NCBI RefSeq assembly: GCF_014636865.1
Contig: NZ_BMER01000002.1
Span: forward strand, 494,292-558,291
DNA from: Parapedobacter pyrenivorans
GTDB taxonomy: Bacteria; Bacteroidota; Bacteroidia; Sphingobacteriales; Sphingobacteriaceae
Direction: 5' to 3'
DNA length: 64,000 bases
The translations under genes were made by a program, and so were the position numbers. Positions 38,964 through 46,940 of the stretch are shown here, piece by piece (position 1 is the stretch's first letter; each line of letters begins with the position of its first letter). Under the pieces are notes generated by a model. That model was not told where the DNA came from. It ran no database searches and saw nothing but the letters and a program-made list of their open reading frames with translations.

Positions 38964-39911
38964 CTACTTTCGAATGAAAAAATCGACATTCTGCGGCTCT
39001 ACCTTTACCAGTTTGCAAAAATCGGGTATCTGCGTAATGATGACCGGCAAGTTAGTAACACCGTCGGCCACCCAATCATCCATATTTACAACCGCTTCAA
39101 ATGAGCTACCCGTCACCTTCATGAAATCACGTAACGATACCATAACGGTAAGCCGAACCTTGCTCGGCAGCAATTTCACTGAACTGAACTGTTTAGCGTT
39201 TTCTACTTTTAAGGGCACCTCCAGTATTTTCTCAGTGACCTCACCGACAGGGATATCCACTTCCACGGAAGTCGGATAAACGTTGATGTTGGCCCGCTGG
39301 TTTTGCTTCAATTGAACCACGGTATGGATGCTGCCATTGACATTCGAAGCACGGACGGTATCCGTATCCCAACGTTCGATTTGCACAACGTCCTCAAGTG
39401 GACCGGTAATCGTGACATATTCCGGAGAAATCCGCACCTCATCGATGATGTCATATTGCTTCCTGAATTGCAGATTATGCAGTGCGGTCACCGGCACCTT
39501 GCGCTCGGTCTGTTTTGAAAAATCGAAATACAGTGTATCCGGCGAAACGGCGATAACGCGCTTGTTTGCGGGAAACTGACGATTAACAAAACCCAATTGA
39601 TTCGTGAAAACCACCCAGTTTCTACGTTGCAGCCCGCTGAGATCAACCTGTATGGATTGCGTCGTTGATTGAAGCGTTGAAAACAACAGTTGCCATCCGT
39701 TTGCTTCCAATTGTATACTTACGGTATCTGACTGCAACGGATGAAATGCCCTATTATCAGGCGCATTAACATATTGCATGCCCGCCTTGATCGTATAGAC
39801 ATAGTCACTCGACACGGCGAAGAGCGCCCATGCTAGAAAGGAAAAAATGACACATTTCGCAAAAATGCTAAGCTTGCGCCGCTGTGTTTTATTTAAATTC
39901 AGTGCCGGCAT
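38964..39911 (-). CDS. cdaR: YbbR/CdaR-like membrane-anchored protein
   Basis: 315 residues. A short cytosolic start is followed by one transmembrane helix (about 18-38, FAKCVIFSFLAWALFAVSS), then extracytoplasmic YbbR-like beta repeats, each with a PxxVxVxGP-like pattern: SPEYVTITGPLEDVVQIE and YPTSVEVDIPVGEVTEKILEVPL (partly) are two of them. In Firmicutes CdaR regulates the diadenylate cyclase CdaA; in Bacteroidota the gene sits in the yajC-coaE run instead, and its partner is not next to it here. A regulatory role in c-di-AMP synthesis is therefore inferred only. Confidence 0.8.
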   Translation of the reverse strand: MPALNLNKTQRRKLSIFAKCVIFSFLAWALFAVSSDYVYTIKAGMQYVNAPDNRAFHPLQSDTVSIQLEANGWQLLFSTLQSTTQSIQVDLSGLQRRNWVVFTNQLGFVNRQFPANKRVIAVSPDTLYFDFSKQTERKVPVTALHNLQFRKQYDIIDEVRISPEYVTITGPLEDVVQIERWDTDTVRASNVNGSIHTVVQLKQNQRANINVYPTSVEVDIPVGEVTEKILEVPLKVENAKQFSSVKLLPSKVRLTVMVSLRDFMKVTGSSFEAVVNMDDWVADGVTNLPVIITQIPDFCKLVKVEPQNVDFFIRK

Positions 39912-39943
39912 TAAACAAACTTAGCAAAACTTGGGTTTATTTA

Positions 39944-39970
39944 CAAAAGCTGCCTTATCGGCAGCTTTTG
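39944..39970 (-). terminator. Hairpin between yajC and cdaR
   Basis: Perfect 11-bp stem CAAAAGCTGCC/GGCAGCTTTTG with a 5-base loop, 22 bases below the yajC stop. The T-run is weak on both sides, so it may be a partial terminator or processing site within the run. Confidence 0.6.
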
Positions 39971-39992
39971 CAGCAATGTAGCGTCGATATGA

Positions 39993-40322
39993 TTACGCCT
40001 TCGGGGCAGCGTTCTGTGCCTTGGATGCATCCAGTGCTATGGCCGATTTATCAAAACGAATTTTGACACCGCCACCGACATCCACAAGGAATGTAGTTTC
40101 CGATACTTCGACAAGACGGCCGTGAATACCGGCGGTTGTTACCACCCGGTCGTTTACTTTCAACTCCTCGATGTATTTCTTGTGATCCTTGGCTTTTTTC
40201 ATCTGCGGCCTAATCATAAAGAAATAGAAAACCACGATAATCAGAATCATCGGCAAGAACCCCATGATTCCCCCCATTCCTTCTGAACCTCCTGCTTGCA
40301 ATAAAATTGTTGATGTAATCAT
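39993..40322 (-). CDS. yajC: Preprotein translocase subunit YajC
   Basis: 109 residues. One transmembrane helix (about 18-40, MGFLPMILIIVVFYFFMIRPQ), directly followed by the YajC signature FFMIRPQMKKAKDHKKYIEELKVND (here only its ends are diagnostic) and the small beta domain VVTTAGIHGRLVEVSETTFLV. The N-terminus is Gly-rich (GGSEGMGGIMG). It associates with SecDF in protein export. Member of the nusB-DUF1573-yajC-cdaR-coaE run. Confidence 0.93.
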   Translation of the reverse strand: MITSTILLQAGGSEGMGGIMGFLPMILIIVVFYFFMIRPQMKKAKDHKKYIEELKVNDRVVTTAGIHGRLVEVSETTFLVDVGGGVKIRFDKSAIALDASKAQNAAPKA

Positions 40323-40426
40323 TGTTTGTTTATTTGTTTACTTGTTGATTCATTTCTCCGATATCGCTTTGTACATCGGTATTTGACATTACTCCGTTTG
40401 CGCATCCGCAGGTAGCGGATCTCCTT

Positions 40427-40891
40427 TTACTTTTTCACTTCACCCCGAAGGTGCAAAAGTGTATTCGGGCTAGCCGCATTTGATGATACAGTCACCACTT
40501 TGTGTTGCTTGCCTACCTGGCCAGCACTATTGAACACCACCTTCACCATTCCTTTATCGCCAGGTGCAATGGGATTTTTAGAATATTCCGGCGTGGTACA
40601 TCCACAAGAAGCCTGCACGTTTGAAATAATCAACGGTGAACTACCGGTATTGGTAAACATGAACTCGTGCTCAACTTTTTCGCCTTCCTTGACCTCACCG
40701 AAATCATACGAATCATTTTCGACCTCCAATACGGCGGCAGCAGAATCCGCGCCCGGTATCACTGCCTGACCAACGGGTTGCTTACCGATTTGATCCAAGG
40801 GTAGATCTGCCGCTTCCTGTTCTTGATTTTTACCTGTGTTGCACGCTGTCACTAACAGCAGTCCTGCGAAAAATAAGGATATCCATTTCAT
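40427..40891 (-). CDS. DUF1573 lipoprotein
   Basis: 154 residues from ATG 40891 (MKWISLFFAGLLLVTAC, lipobox Cys17). The mature part has a short linker and an Ig/MSP-like DUF1573 domain: YDFGEVKEGEKVEHEFMFTN, LIISNVQASCGCTTPEYSK with the Cys-Gly-Cys motif, and PIAPGDKGMVKVVFNSAG, as in the family. The function of DUF1573 is unknown; its place between nusB and yajC is common in this phylum. Expected on the periplasmic face of a membrane. Confidence 0.85.
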   Translation of the reverse strand: MKWISLFFAGLLLVTACNTGKNQEQEAADLPLDQIGKQPVGQAVIPGADSAAAVLEVENDSYDFGEVKEGEKVEHEFMFTNTGSSPLIISNVQASCGCTTPEYSKNPIAPGDKGMVKVVFNSAGQVGKQHKVVTVSSNAASPNTLLHLRGEVKK

Positions 40892-40963
40892 AACGTTCGA
40901 TATTACGTGTAATTGATGTGTGTTCCTATTATTGATTAACATGGGATCTCCCCAGTTTGTTTA

Positions 40964-41911
40964 TCACTGTACCAAGCCTCTTCCGTGCTTGCGTATACGT
41001 CCTTCCGTCTGCAATTCGTTCAAAATCTTATCCAAGACACCATTGATAAATGTGTTGCTCTTCGCCGTACTAAACACCTTCGAGATTTCAATGTATTCAT
41101 TGATCGTCACCTTCACCGGTATCGTGGGAAAATTAAGCAATTCACAAATGGCCATCCGCATCAGTAAATTATCTAACAACGCGATGCGATCTGCCTCCCA
41201 GTTCTTGGTTTTCGTAGCAACCAGCTGTTGGTACTCGTCTGCAAAGCGGATCGAATGTGTCAACAAGTCTATGATGAACTGCCGGTCTTCCTGCCAATTG
41301 GGGGTCAGTTCGGCCAAATGGTTCTGACTCGGGTCTTCACTGGTGAAATTCTTGAATGTTTTAGCGACCATCGCCTGTAAGACTTCTTTATCGACCTGCC
41401 AATTGATAAACTTCTCCTCAAACACCTGCTCGATAGCGGGCGCCTTCAGGATAATTTTTTTGAAAACGTACTTGGCTATTTCCTTTTCTGCGCCAATTGA
41501 CCGATCGTCCTGATTTAGGTAAGCCGCATATGCCTCCGTATCCTTCAGCTGGAGAAAAACCAAACGAACAATCTCGGGATCGAAACTCCAAGCTACCTTA
41601 TAACGCTTCACATCGGCTTTATACTTCTCATTATGCCGTAATAGCTCAATAAAGGTATTGTTATGCAACCGGGTGTTAGGTGATAAATCATCTGCTGAAG
41701 GCAAAAATTTATTTGCACGTTCTTCGGCATCGATACGCACGTAATCAGACACTTCATCCAATAGGTTTAATGCCCAGATGTACATCTCATACACTTGGTC
41801 GACACTCTTGAGCAGTGCTTTTTCAAAGATACTAACCTGTTTATCTTCCGATAGTTGGTACGCATATAGCGTCTGTAATACTTTGACCCGTAGGTGCCTT
41901 CTGTTTAACAT
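40964..41911 (-). CDS. nusB: Transcription antitermination factor NusB (long form)
   Basis: 315 residues, about twice the length of E. coli NusB (139). The start MLNRRHLRVKVLQTLYAYQLSE is the family's RRxARExALQxLY-like first helix, but the rest of the RNA-binding NusB domain is in the C-terminal part: LLTHSIRFADEYQQLV, NWEADRIALLDNLLMRMAICELL and the end VTINEYIEISKVFSTAKSNTFINGVLDKI. The intervening 130 residues are helical and charged. Such long NusB proteins are usual in Bacteroidota. It binds boxA RNA with S10 in rRNA antitermination. Confidence 0.9.
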   Translation of the reverse strand: MLNRRHLRVKVLQTLYAYQLSEDKQVSIFEKALLKSVDQVYEMYIWALNLLDEVSDYVRIDAEERANKFLPSADDLSPNTRLHNNTFIELLRHNEKYKADVKRYKVAWSFDPEIVRLVFLQLKDTEAYAAYLNQDDRSIGAEKEIAKYVFKKIILKAPAIEQVFEEKFINWQVDKEVLQAMVAKTFKNFTSEDPSQNHLAELTPNWQEDRQFIIDLLTHSIRFADEYQQLVATKTKNWEADRIALLDNLLMRMAICELLNFPTIPVKVTINEYIEISKVFSTAKSNTFINGVLDKILNELQTEGRIRKHGRGLVQ

Positions 41912-41952
41912 AATTCTGTAAGAACGATTGGATTAAAGTACCAATATCGATT

Positions 41953-43032
41953 TTATTGCTTGATTTTACGCATATCAGCCATCCGCGCCTCTGCGATCTG
42001 ATTTGCCGCTTGATAAGAAGCGACACGCTCGGAGATCGATTTACGCAATACGGAGCGAGTAGTCTCATATATGTTCTCGGTAAGCGCTGCCGTACGCGAT
42101 ACGCCATATCCGGCAATTTCGGAGTAGCAACTGATCAGTCCTCCTGCATTAATCAGGTAATCAGGCGCATAGAGAATTTTCTTATCCATCAGCAACTGTC
42201 CGTCTTCCCGCTCATTGCGCAGTTGGTTATTCGCCGACCCGGCAATAATCCGGCACCTCATTTTAGCGATGGTATCTTTATTGACCGTACCCCCCAATGC
42301 ACAAGGTGCATACACATCTACATCCAATTCATAGATGTTGTTATTGGAAACAGGTACCGCCTTGTATTTATTCGCTACCTCCACCATTCGCTCTTCGACA
42401 ATGTCGCTTACGTATACTTTGGCGTTTTCCTCTCGCAATAAGGCAATCAATTGTTCACCAACATTCCCCGCTCCCTGTACAGCCACGGTACGTCCGGCTA
42501 GGCTATCGTTGCCATACAGCTCCTTTAAGGAAGCTTTTATACCGTAATATACCCCTTTTGCAGTAAACGGGGCCGAGTCGCCACTCCCACCCAAGGATTT
42601 CGGCAATCCAGCAACGTGGCCGGTCTCCATCCGTAGGTATTCCATATCCCTGGGGGTGGTACCGATATCCAATGAGGCTATAAAGGTACCGCTGAGTTGC
42701 TCAACAAACTGTCCGAACCTGCGAAGCAACGCCTCACTTTTCAGTAAGCGATGGTCACCGATAATTGCCGCATTGCCCCCGCCTAGGTTTACACCCGCCA
42801 CAGCTGCTTTGTAGGTCATTCCTCTCGAAAGGCGGAGCACGTCGTCTATGGCTTCATCCGTATTTTGGTAGGGCAACATCCTTACACCGCCAATTGCTGG
42901 GCCAAGCGTCGTATCGTGGATAGCGATCACCGCCTGCAAGCCAACAGCACCGTCATTACAGAAAACAAGTTTCTGATGGCCAAATTGGGCCATCAACTCA
43001 AAGGTTGAATTGTCTTTAGTAGGTACGGACAT
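41953..43032 (-). CDS. Leucine/Glu/Phe/Val dehydrogenase homologue with altered active site
   Basis: 359 residues from ATG 43032. The overall fold is the leucine dehydrogenase family: IGGVRMLPYQNTDEAIDDVL, GMTYKAAVAGVNLGGGN, and the NAD-binding GRTVAVQGAGNVGEQLI. In leucine dehydrogenases of Bacillus the Lys in MTYK and the Lys in GGGK are both needed (Lys68 and Lys80). Here the first is kept (Lys75) but the second is Asn87 (GGGNAAI), read directly from the codon AAT. The catalytic Asp (Asp122 in LDIGTT) is kept. So oxidative deamination by the standard route is doubtful, though this may be a phylum-wide variant. It lies upstream of nusB on the same strand. Confidence 0.8.
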   Translation of the reverse strand: MSVPTKDNSTFELMAQFGHQKLVFCNDGAVGLQAVIAIHDTTLGPAIGGVRMLPYQNTDEAIDDVLRLSRGMTYKAAVAGVNLGGGNAAIIGDHRLLKSEALLRRFGQFVEQLSGTFIASLDIGTTPRDMEYLRMETGHVAGLPKSLGGSGDSAPFTAKGVYYGIKASLKELYGNDSLAGRTVAVQGAGNVGEQLIALLREENAKVYVSDIVEERMVEVANKYKAVPVSNNNIYELDVDVYAPCALGGTVNKDTIAKMRCRIIAGSANNQLRNEREDGQLLMDKKILYAPDYLINAGGLISCYSEIAGYGVSRTAALTENIYETTRSVLRKSISERVASYQAANQIAEARMADMRKIKQ

Positions 43033-43071
43033 AAAAAACGATAGCTCAATACGTAATCTGCAATATTGGGG

Positions 43072-43079
43072 CAAACTTA
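43072..43079 (-). promoter_or_regulatory. Candidate -7 box of the dehydrogenase promoter
   Basis: TAAGTTTG on the minus strand, an exact TAnnTTTG match, 40 bases above the ATG at 43032. The -33 side offers only TTGG about 22 bases away. Confidence 0.45.
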
Positions 43080-43121
43080 GCAAAAAAATTATGCATATAA
43101 CCAACACCGCCAAACATTTCG

Positions 43122-43129
43122 TATTTTTG
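43122..43129 (+). promoter_or_regulatory. Candidate -7 box of the ABC exporter promoter
   Basis: TATTTTTG matches TAnnTTTG and lies only 12 bases above the ATG at 43142, implying a very short leader. No clean -33 element. Confidence 0.35.
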
Positions 43130-43141
43130 CTCACTATTCAT

Positions 43142-44935
43142 ATGAAACACCTCGCACACCTCAATAAATACTTTTACAAATACCGCTGGCGGATGATTCC
43201 CGGTGTTATCTTCGTAATCGTCTCCAATTATTTCGGTGTCTTGCCCGCCCAGGTTATCCGCATCGCCTTCGACCTGGTCAAGGAGAACATCAGCATGTAT
43301 CGACTATTCGATGGGTTTGAACGTCAGCAGCTGGTCTATGAGATTTTCGGCTATAGTCTATTGCTCTTCGGCGCACTTGTATTACTGCTCTCGCTTATCC
43401 GCGGCGTTTTCCTGTTCTTAATGCGGCAAACCATCATCCTCACATCGCGGCATATCGAATTTGATCTGAAGAATGAGATTTATGGCCATTACCAACAATT
43501 GGACATGGCGTTCTATCGCCGGAATAATACCGGGGACCTGATGAACCGGGTGACAGAAGATGTGAACCGGGTACGGTCTTACCTTGGGCCCGCAGTCATG
43601 TATTCTATCAATACGGTGGTACTTTCCATCATGGTAATTGCAGCCATGATCAGTGTAAACCCGACTTTGGCCCTGTATGCATTGTTGCCCATACCGGTAT
43701 TGTCGGCCATCCTGTTAGTCGTCAATAAAATCATCAACCGTCGCAGTGAGCGTATACAGGAACAGTTATCCACGCTTTCGTCTTTTGTGCAGGAAACGTT
43801 CTCTGGCATACGGGTCATAAAGACCTACAACCGGGAAGCCGATAAAATGGACCGCTTTACGGAGGAGAGCAATACGTACAGACAAGCTGCATTGGCGCTG
43901 GTAAAAACCGAAGCCATTTTCTTCCCGCTTATCCTGTTACTCATCGGCCTAAGCACCGTCATCACCGTGTACGTCGGCGGATTGGAAGTAGCCAAGGGCA
44001 CCATCACCTCCGGCAACATCGCCGAATTCATTATCTACGTAAACCAGCTGACATTCCCGGCCATGGCCCTGGCCTGGGTGACATCGCTCATCCAACGGGC
44101 GGCGGCCTCGCAAAAGCGCATCAATGAATTCCTTCGTACCGAGCCAGAAATCCAATCTGCAGCCGAAGGACATATCGAAGTAACGGGTAATATCCAGTTT
44201 GAGCAGGTAAGCTTCACCTATCCGGATACCGGGATCCAGGCGCTCAAAAACGTTTCGTTTGAAATAAAGCCAGGCAAAGTGCTTGCCATAGTAGGTAGGA
44301 CGGGGTCGGGCAAATCGACATTGGCCAACCTGCTCATGCGGATGTATGACGTACAATCGGGAGCCATCCGGGTAGATGGCCGAGACATCAGGCAATTCCC
44401 GCTGCGAGCCTACCGCAGCCAGATCGGCTTTGTTCCGCAGGATGTATTCTTGTTTTCCGATTCGATTGCCAATAATATCGCGTTTGGATTGGATAACGCC
44501 ACTAGCGATGAAGTCGAAGAAGCCGCAAAAGGAGCGGCCGTATACGGAAATATCGCGGCATTTGAAAAAGGATTTGAGACCACTATCGGCGAACGGGGCA
44601 TCACGCTTTCAGGCGGACAGAAACAACGTGTATCCATTGCTCGGGCACTCATTAAAAAACCGCAAATCTTGATTTTCGATGACTGCCTCTCTGCGGTGGA
44701 CACAAAAACCGAGGAGGAAATCCTGCAAAACCTCAGTATCGCCATGCAAGGCAAGAGCACCATTTTTATTGCGCACCGCATTTCCACCATTAAGAACGCA
44801 GACCATATCATCGTCTTAGATCAAGGGATGATCATCGAGCAGGGCAGTCACGAAGAATTATTGGCTATGCAGGGAAACTATTTCGAGTTGAATGAGAAAC
44901 AGCTACTGGAGGAAGAAGATCAAGTAGGAAACTAA
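43142..44935 (+). CDS. ABC transporter, fused permease and ATPase (exporter type)
   Basis: 597 residues from ATG 43142 (MKHLAHLNKYFYKYRW), a half-transporter that dimerises. The N-terminal six-TM domain (about 20-320) is of the MsbA/LmrA exporter type. The C-terminal nucleotide-binding domain has Walker A GRTGSGKST (about 384-392), signature LSGGQ (about 488-492) and Walker B ILIFDDCLSAVD, where the usual catalytic Glu after Walker B is Asp (FDD instead of FDE). The H-loop AHRIST follows. Asp there is found in one half of asymmetric exporters such as TM287/288, so this may work at reduced rate or with a partner. Substrate unknown: lipids or peptides are possible. Confidence 0.92.
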   Translation: MKHLAHLNKYFYKYRWRMIPGVIFVIVSNYFGVLPAQVIRIAFDLVKENISMYRLFDGFERQQLVYEIFGYSLLLFGALVLLLSLIRGVFLFLMRQTIILTSRHIEFDLKNEIYGHYQQLDMAFYRRNNTGDLMNRVTEDVNRVRSYLGPAVMYSINTVVLSIMVIAAMISVNPTLALYALLPIPVLSAILLVVNKIINRRSERIQEQLSTLSSFVQETFSGIRVIKTYNREADKMDRFTEESNTYRQAALALVKTEAIFFPLILLLIGLSTVITVYVGGLEVAKGTITSGNIAEFIIYVNQLTFPAMALAWVTSLIQRAAASQKRINEFLRTEPEIQSAAEGHIEVTGNIQFEQVSFTYPDTGIQALKNVSFEIKPGKVLAIVGRTGSGKSTLANLLMRMYDVQSGAIRVDGRDIRQFPLRAYRSQIGFVPQDVFLFSDSIANNIAFGLDNATSDEVEEAAKGAAVYGNIAAFEKGFETTIGERGITLSGGQKQRVSIARALIKKPQILIFDDCLSAVDTKTEEEILQNLSIAMQGKSTIFIAHRISTIKNADHIIVLDQGMIIEQGSHEELLAMQGNYFELNEKQLLEEEDQVGN

Positions 44936-44993
44936 TGACAGTACCACCGGTGATTTCTGTAATCCTTTCCCTCTCTTAGCGTAGATCACAAAA

Positions 44994-45023
44994 AAACCAC
45001 CAGCCAAATCTGACTGGTGGTTT
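44994..45023. terminator. Bidirectional terminator between ABC exporter and rpmA
   Basis: Perfect 10-bp stem AAACCACCAG/CTGGTGGTTT with a 10-base loop. An A-run at its left side gives a T-run on the minus strand, the stronger direction (end of the rplU-rpmA transcript); a few T follow on the plus strand. Confidence 0.8.
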
Positions 45024-45032
45024 CTCTATTTT

Positions 45033-45051
45033 CCGCCCGCTGTTCGGGCGG
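45033..45051 (-). terminator. Second hairpin below rpmA
   Basis: CCGCCCG/CGGGCGG with a 5-base loop, 5 bases below the rpmA stop. It has no T-run and may support the main terminator or protect the mRNA 3' end. Confidence 0.45.
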
Positions 45052-45055
45052 TCAA

Positions 45056-45739
45056 TTATTCTACTTCTTTACCGCCGTCTAGCTCGTCTTGCCATTTTTT
45101 CAGCTCATCAAACTTTCCATCCGCAGCAAGCTTAGCTTGTTCTGGCCAGGTATCTGTAACGGCCGTGTTGTATTGGTCGCCCGCTTCTGCAAGAATTGCT
45201 TTCAACTCTTCAGCAGATTTCGCTGCTACGTCGGCAAAGCCAGCGATACCGGCATCTGCCAATACCTCAGCGATCTTCGGACCAACCCCTTCGATAACGG
45301 TTAAATCATCAGCCTTGGCTTTCTCCTTTTTGGGGGCTTCAGCCTTTTCTTTCGCTTCAACCTTCTCTTTCTTTTCCGCTTGCTTCGGCGCTTCAGTAAC
45401 AACCTCGGCTTTAGCCGCTACCTTCTTGGCGGCTGGCTTCTTCTCAGCTACTTCCGCTTTGGGTTGTGTTGCAACCACTTCTTCCTCAAAAGGCAACACC
45501 GAAACAAAGGACTTGTTATTGGCTTTTTTGCGAAATACCACTTTACCCTCAATCAGTGCAAACAACGTATGGTCCTTGCCCATTCCAACATTCACGTCGG
45601 GGTGGTGTTTCGTACCGCGTTGGCGTACGATGATATTTCCAGCAACCGCGTGCTGACCACCGAATATTTTCACCCCTAAACGCTTACTGTGTGACTCACG
45701 GCCGTTCTTAGAACTACCCGCACCTTTTTTATGTGCCAT
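45056..45739 (-). CDS. rpmA: Ribosomal protein L27 with C-terminal helix-hairpin-helix extension
   Basis: 227 residues against about 85-90 for normal L27. Residues 1-85 are L27: [50 protein letters not shown]. It carries no N-terminal extension that would need cleavage. Residues 86-142 are a Lys/Ala/Glu linker resembling histone-like tails. Residues 144-187 ([21 protein letters not shown] and following) form a helix-hairpin-helix-like unit with the GVGPKIA hairpin, and the last 40 residues are acidic ([20 protein letters not shown]). L27 sits at the peptidyl transferase centre. The added domain probably reaches the ribosome surface or binds nucleic acid, which is inference. Codon use continues smoothly and there is no stop between the parts. 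Confidence 0.9.
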   Translation of the reverse strand: MAHKKGAGSSKNGRESHSKRLGVKIFGGQHAVAGNIIVRQRGTKHHPDVNVGMGKDHTLFALIEGKVVFRKKANNKSFVSVLPFEEEVVATQPKAEVAEKKPAAKKVAAKAEVVTEAPKQAEKKEKVEAKEKAEAPKKEKAKADDLTVIEGVGPKIAEVLADAGIAGFADVAAKSAEELKAILAEAGDQYNTAVTDTWPEQAKLAADGKFDELKKWQDELDGGKEVE

Positions 45740-45790
45740 GTCTTATTATCTTATTGATTATAGGCAGATGCCCAATTTAAACTAGCTGAT

Positions 45791-46102
45791 TTATAAAGCA
45801 ATCCCTGTAATTTCAATCTTAGTGAATTGCTGCCGGTGCCCGTTTTTCTTTTTGTAACCTTTGCGGCGTTTCTTTTTGAAAACGATCACCTTATCACCCT
45901 TTAAATGTGACAAAATCTTAGCCGAAACCTTCGCTCCCTTTACTGTGGGCGCGCCTATGGTGAACTTACCACCATCTTCTGCTAACAATACATTGTCAAA
46001 TTCAATACTAGCGCCCTCATCTCCCTGCAAACGGTGCACAAAGAGTTGCTGGTCTTTTGCAACTTTAAATTGCTGTCCGGCTATATTTACTATTGCGTAC
46101 AT
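45791..46102 (-). CDS. rplU: Ribosomal protein L21
   Basis: 103 residues, complete and of usual length. Signatures: [18 protein letters not shown] at the start, [19 protein letters not shown], and [20 protein letters not shown] with [11 protein letters not shown] near the end. First gene of the rplU-rpmA operon, with a strong promoter match at 46147-46177. Confidence 0.97.
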   Translation of the reverse strand: MYAIVNIAGQQFKVAKDQQLFVHRLQGDEGASIEFDNVLLAEDGGKFTIGAPTVKGAKVSAKILSHLKGDKVIVFKKKRRKGYKKKNGHRQQFTKIEITGIAL

Positions 46103-46146
46103 TGTTAATGAATTAATAAATAAATTGTCTCTTAAAATTCGAAGCG

Positions 46147-46177
46147 CAAAGATAGCGCTTTATTTTTATTATTCAAA
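46147..46177 (-). promoter_or_regulatory. rplU-rpmA promoter
   Basis: On the minus strand TTTG (46177-46174), 19 bases, then TATCTTTG (46154-46147): an exact TTTG-N19-TAnnTTTG match, 45 bases above the rplU ATG. Confidence 0.75.
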
Positions 46178-46207
46178 TTTCAATCAGAAAAATTATCGGA
46201 GCACCGC

Positions 46208-46238
46208 TTTGATATCAAAAACTTTATGCATAAATTTG
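46208..46238 (+). promoter_or_regulatory. rpsF-rpsR-rplI promoter
   Basis: TTTG at 46208-46211, 19 bases, then TAAATTTG at 46231-46238: an exact TTTG-N19-TAnnTTTG match. The leader to the ATG at 46293 is about 48 bases, with a small hairpin CCCG/GCGG (46242-46256). Confidence 0.75.
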
Positions 46239-46292
46239 CAACCCGTTTTAAAGCGGAATAATGATTATATAATTTTATTTTTAAACGAAAGT

Positions 46293-46664
46293 ATGCAACA
46301 GTACGAAACCGTTATCGTTCTTACCCCGTTGCTTTCAGAGGAAGTTTCGAAAGAGGCGATTGCCAAATTCAAAAACATCCTTACCGAAGGCGGAGCCGAA
46401 ATTGTCCATGAAGACAATTGGGGTTTGAAAAAATTAGCGTATCCGATTGAGAAAAAAACAACCGGATTCTATCACCTCATCGAATTCAAGGCTCCAGGTG
46501 AGATTATCAGTAAACTGGAAATTGAGTACAAACGGGATGAGCGGGTAATGCGTTTCCTAACGATCCGATTGGACAAACATGCCCTTGCTTACAACGAGAA
46601 AAAACGCAGTGGTGCTTTCAACAAAAAGGCTGAAACGCCCAAAGCAGAGGAGGTAGCAAACTAA
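46293..46664 (+). CDS. rpsF: Ribosomal protein S6
   Basis: 123 residues. ATG 46293 gives MQQYETVIVLTPLLSEE, the standard S6 beginning; the open frame continues far upstream but has no coding character. Landmarks are NWGLKKLAYPIEKKTTGFYHL and DERVMRFLTIRLDKHALAY. A short charged tail follows. S6 pairs with S18 in the small subunit. Its stop overlaps the rpsR ATG (TAATG), which fits the fixed S6:S18 ratio. Confidence 0.96.
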   Translation: MQQYETVIVLTPLLSEEVSKEAIAKFKNILTEGGAEIVHEDNWGLKKLAYPIEKKTTGFYHLIEFKAPGEIISKLEIEYKRDERVMRFLTIRLDKHALAYNEKKRSGAFNKKAETPKAEEVAN

Positions 46665-46927
46665 TGGCCAATGAACAAATCCAATACGTGACTGCTCCCA
46701 AGGTGGAGGACAATCGTAAAAAGTATTGCCGTTTCAAAAAGAATGGCATCAAATACATTGATTACAAAGACGCGAACTTCTTGTTGAAGTTTGTCAATGA
46801 CCAGGGCAAGGTATTACCACGCCGGCTTACGGGCACGTCGTTGAAATTCCAACGCAAGGTGGCCCAGGCAGTGAAACGTGCACGCCACATCGGCTTATTG
46901 CCATATGTTGCTGATTCATTAAAATAG
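46664..46927 (+). CDS. rpsR: Ribosomal protein S18
   Basis: 87 residues, complete. Signatures: KKYCRFKKNGIKYIDYKDAN, then VLPRRLTGTSLKFQRKVAQAVKRARHIGLLPY (only YRxKR-like ends are diagnostic). It binds S6 in the 30S platform. Translationally coupled to rpsF by a one-base overlap. Confidence 0.96.
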   Translation: MANEQIQYVTAPKVEDNRKKYCRFKKNGIKYIDYKDANFLLKFVNDQGKVLPRRLTGTSLKFQRKVAQAVKRARHIGLLPYVADSLK

Positions 46928-46940
46928 GGAGGTAAACGTC

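Noticed and set aside
46239-46292. S6:S18 autoregulatory RNA motif in the rpsF leader
   Set aside because: Only a 4-bp CCCG/GCGG stem can be drawn; without a covariance model this is not enough for a feature.
45861-46292. Upstream in-frame extension of rpsF (144 codons)
   Set aside because: It runs antisense through rplU and through the promoter region; S6 homologues begin at the Met at 46293.
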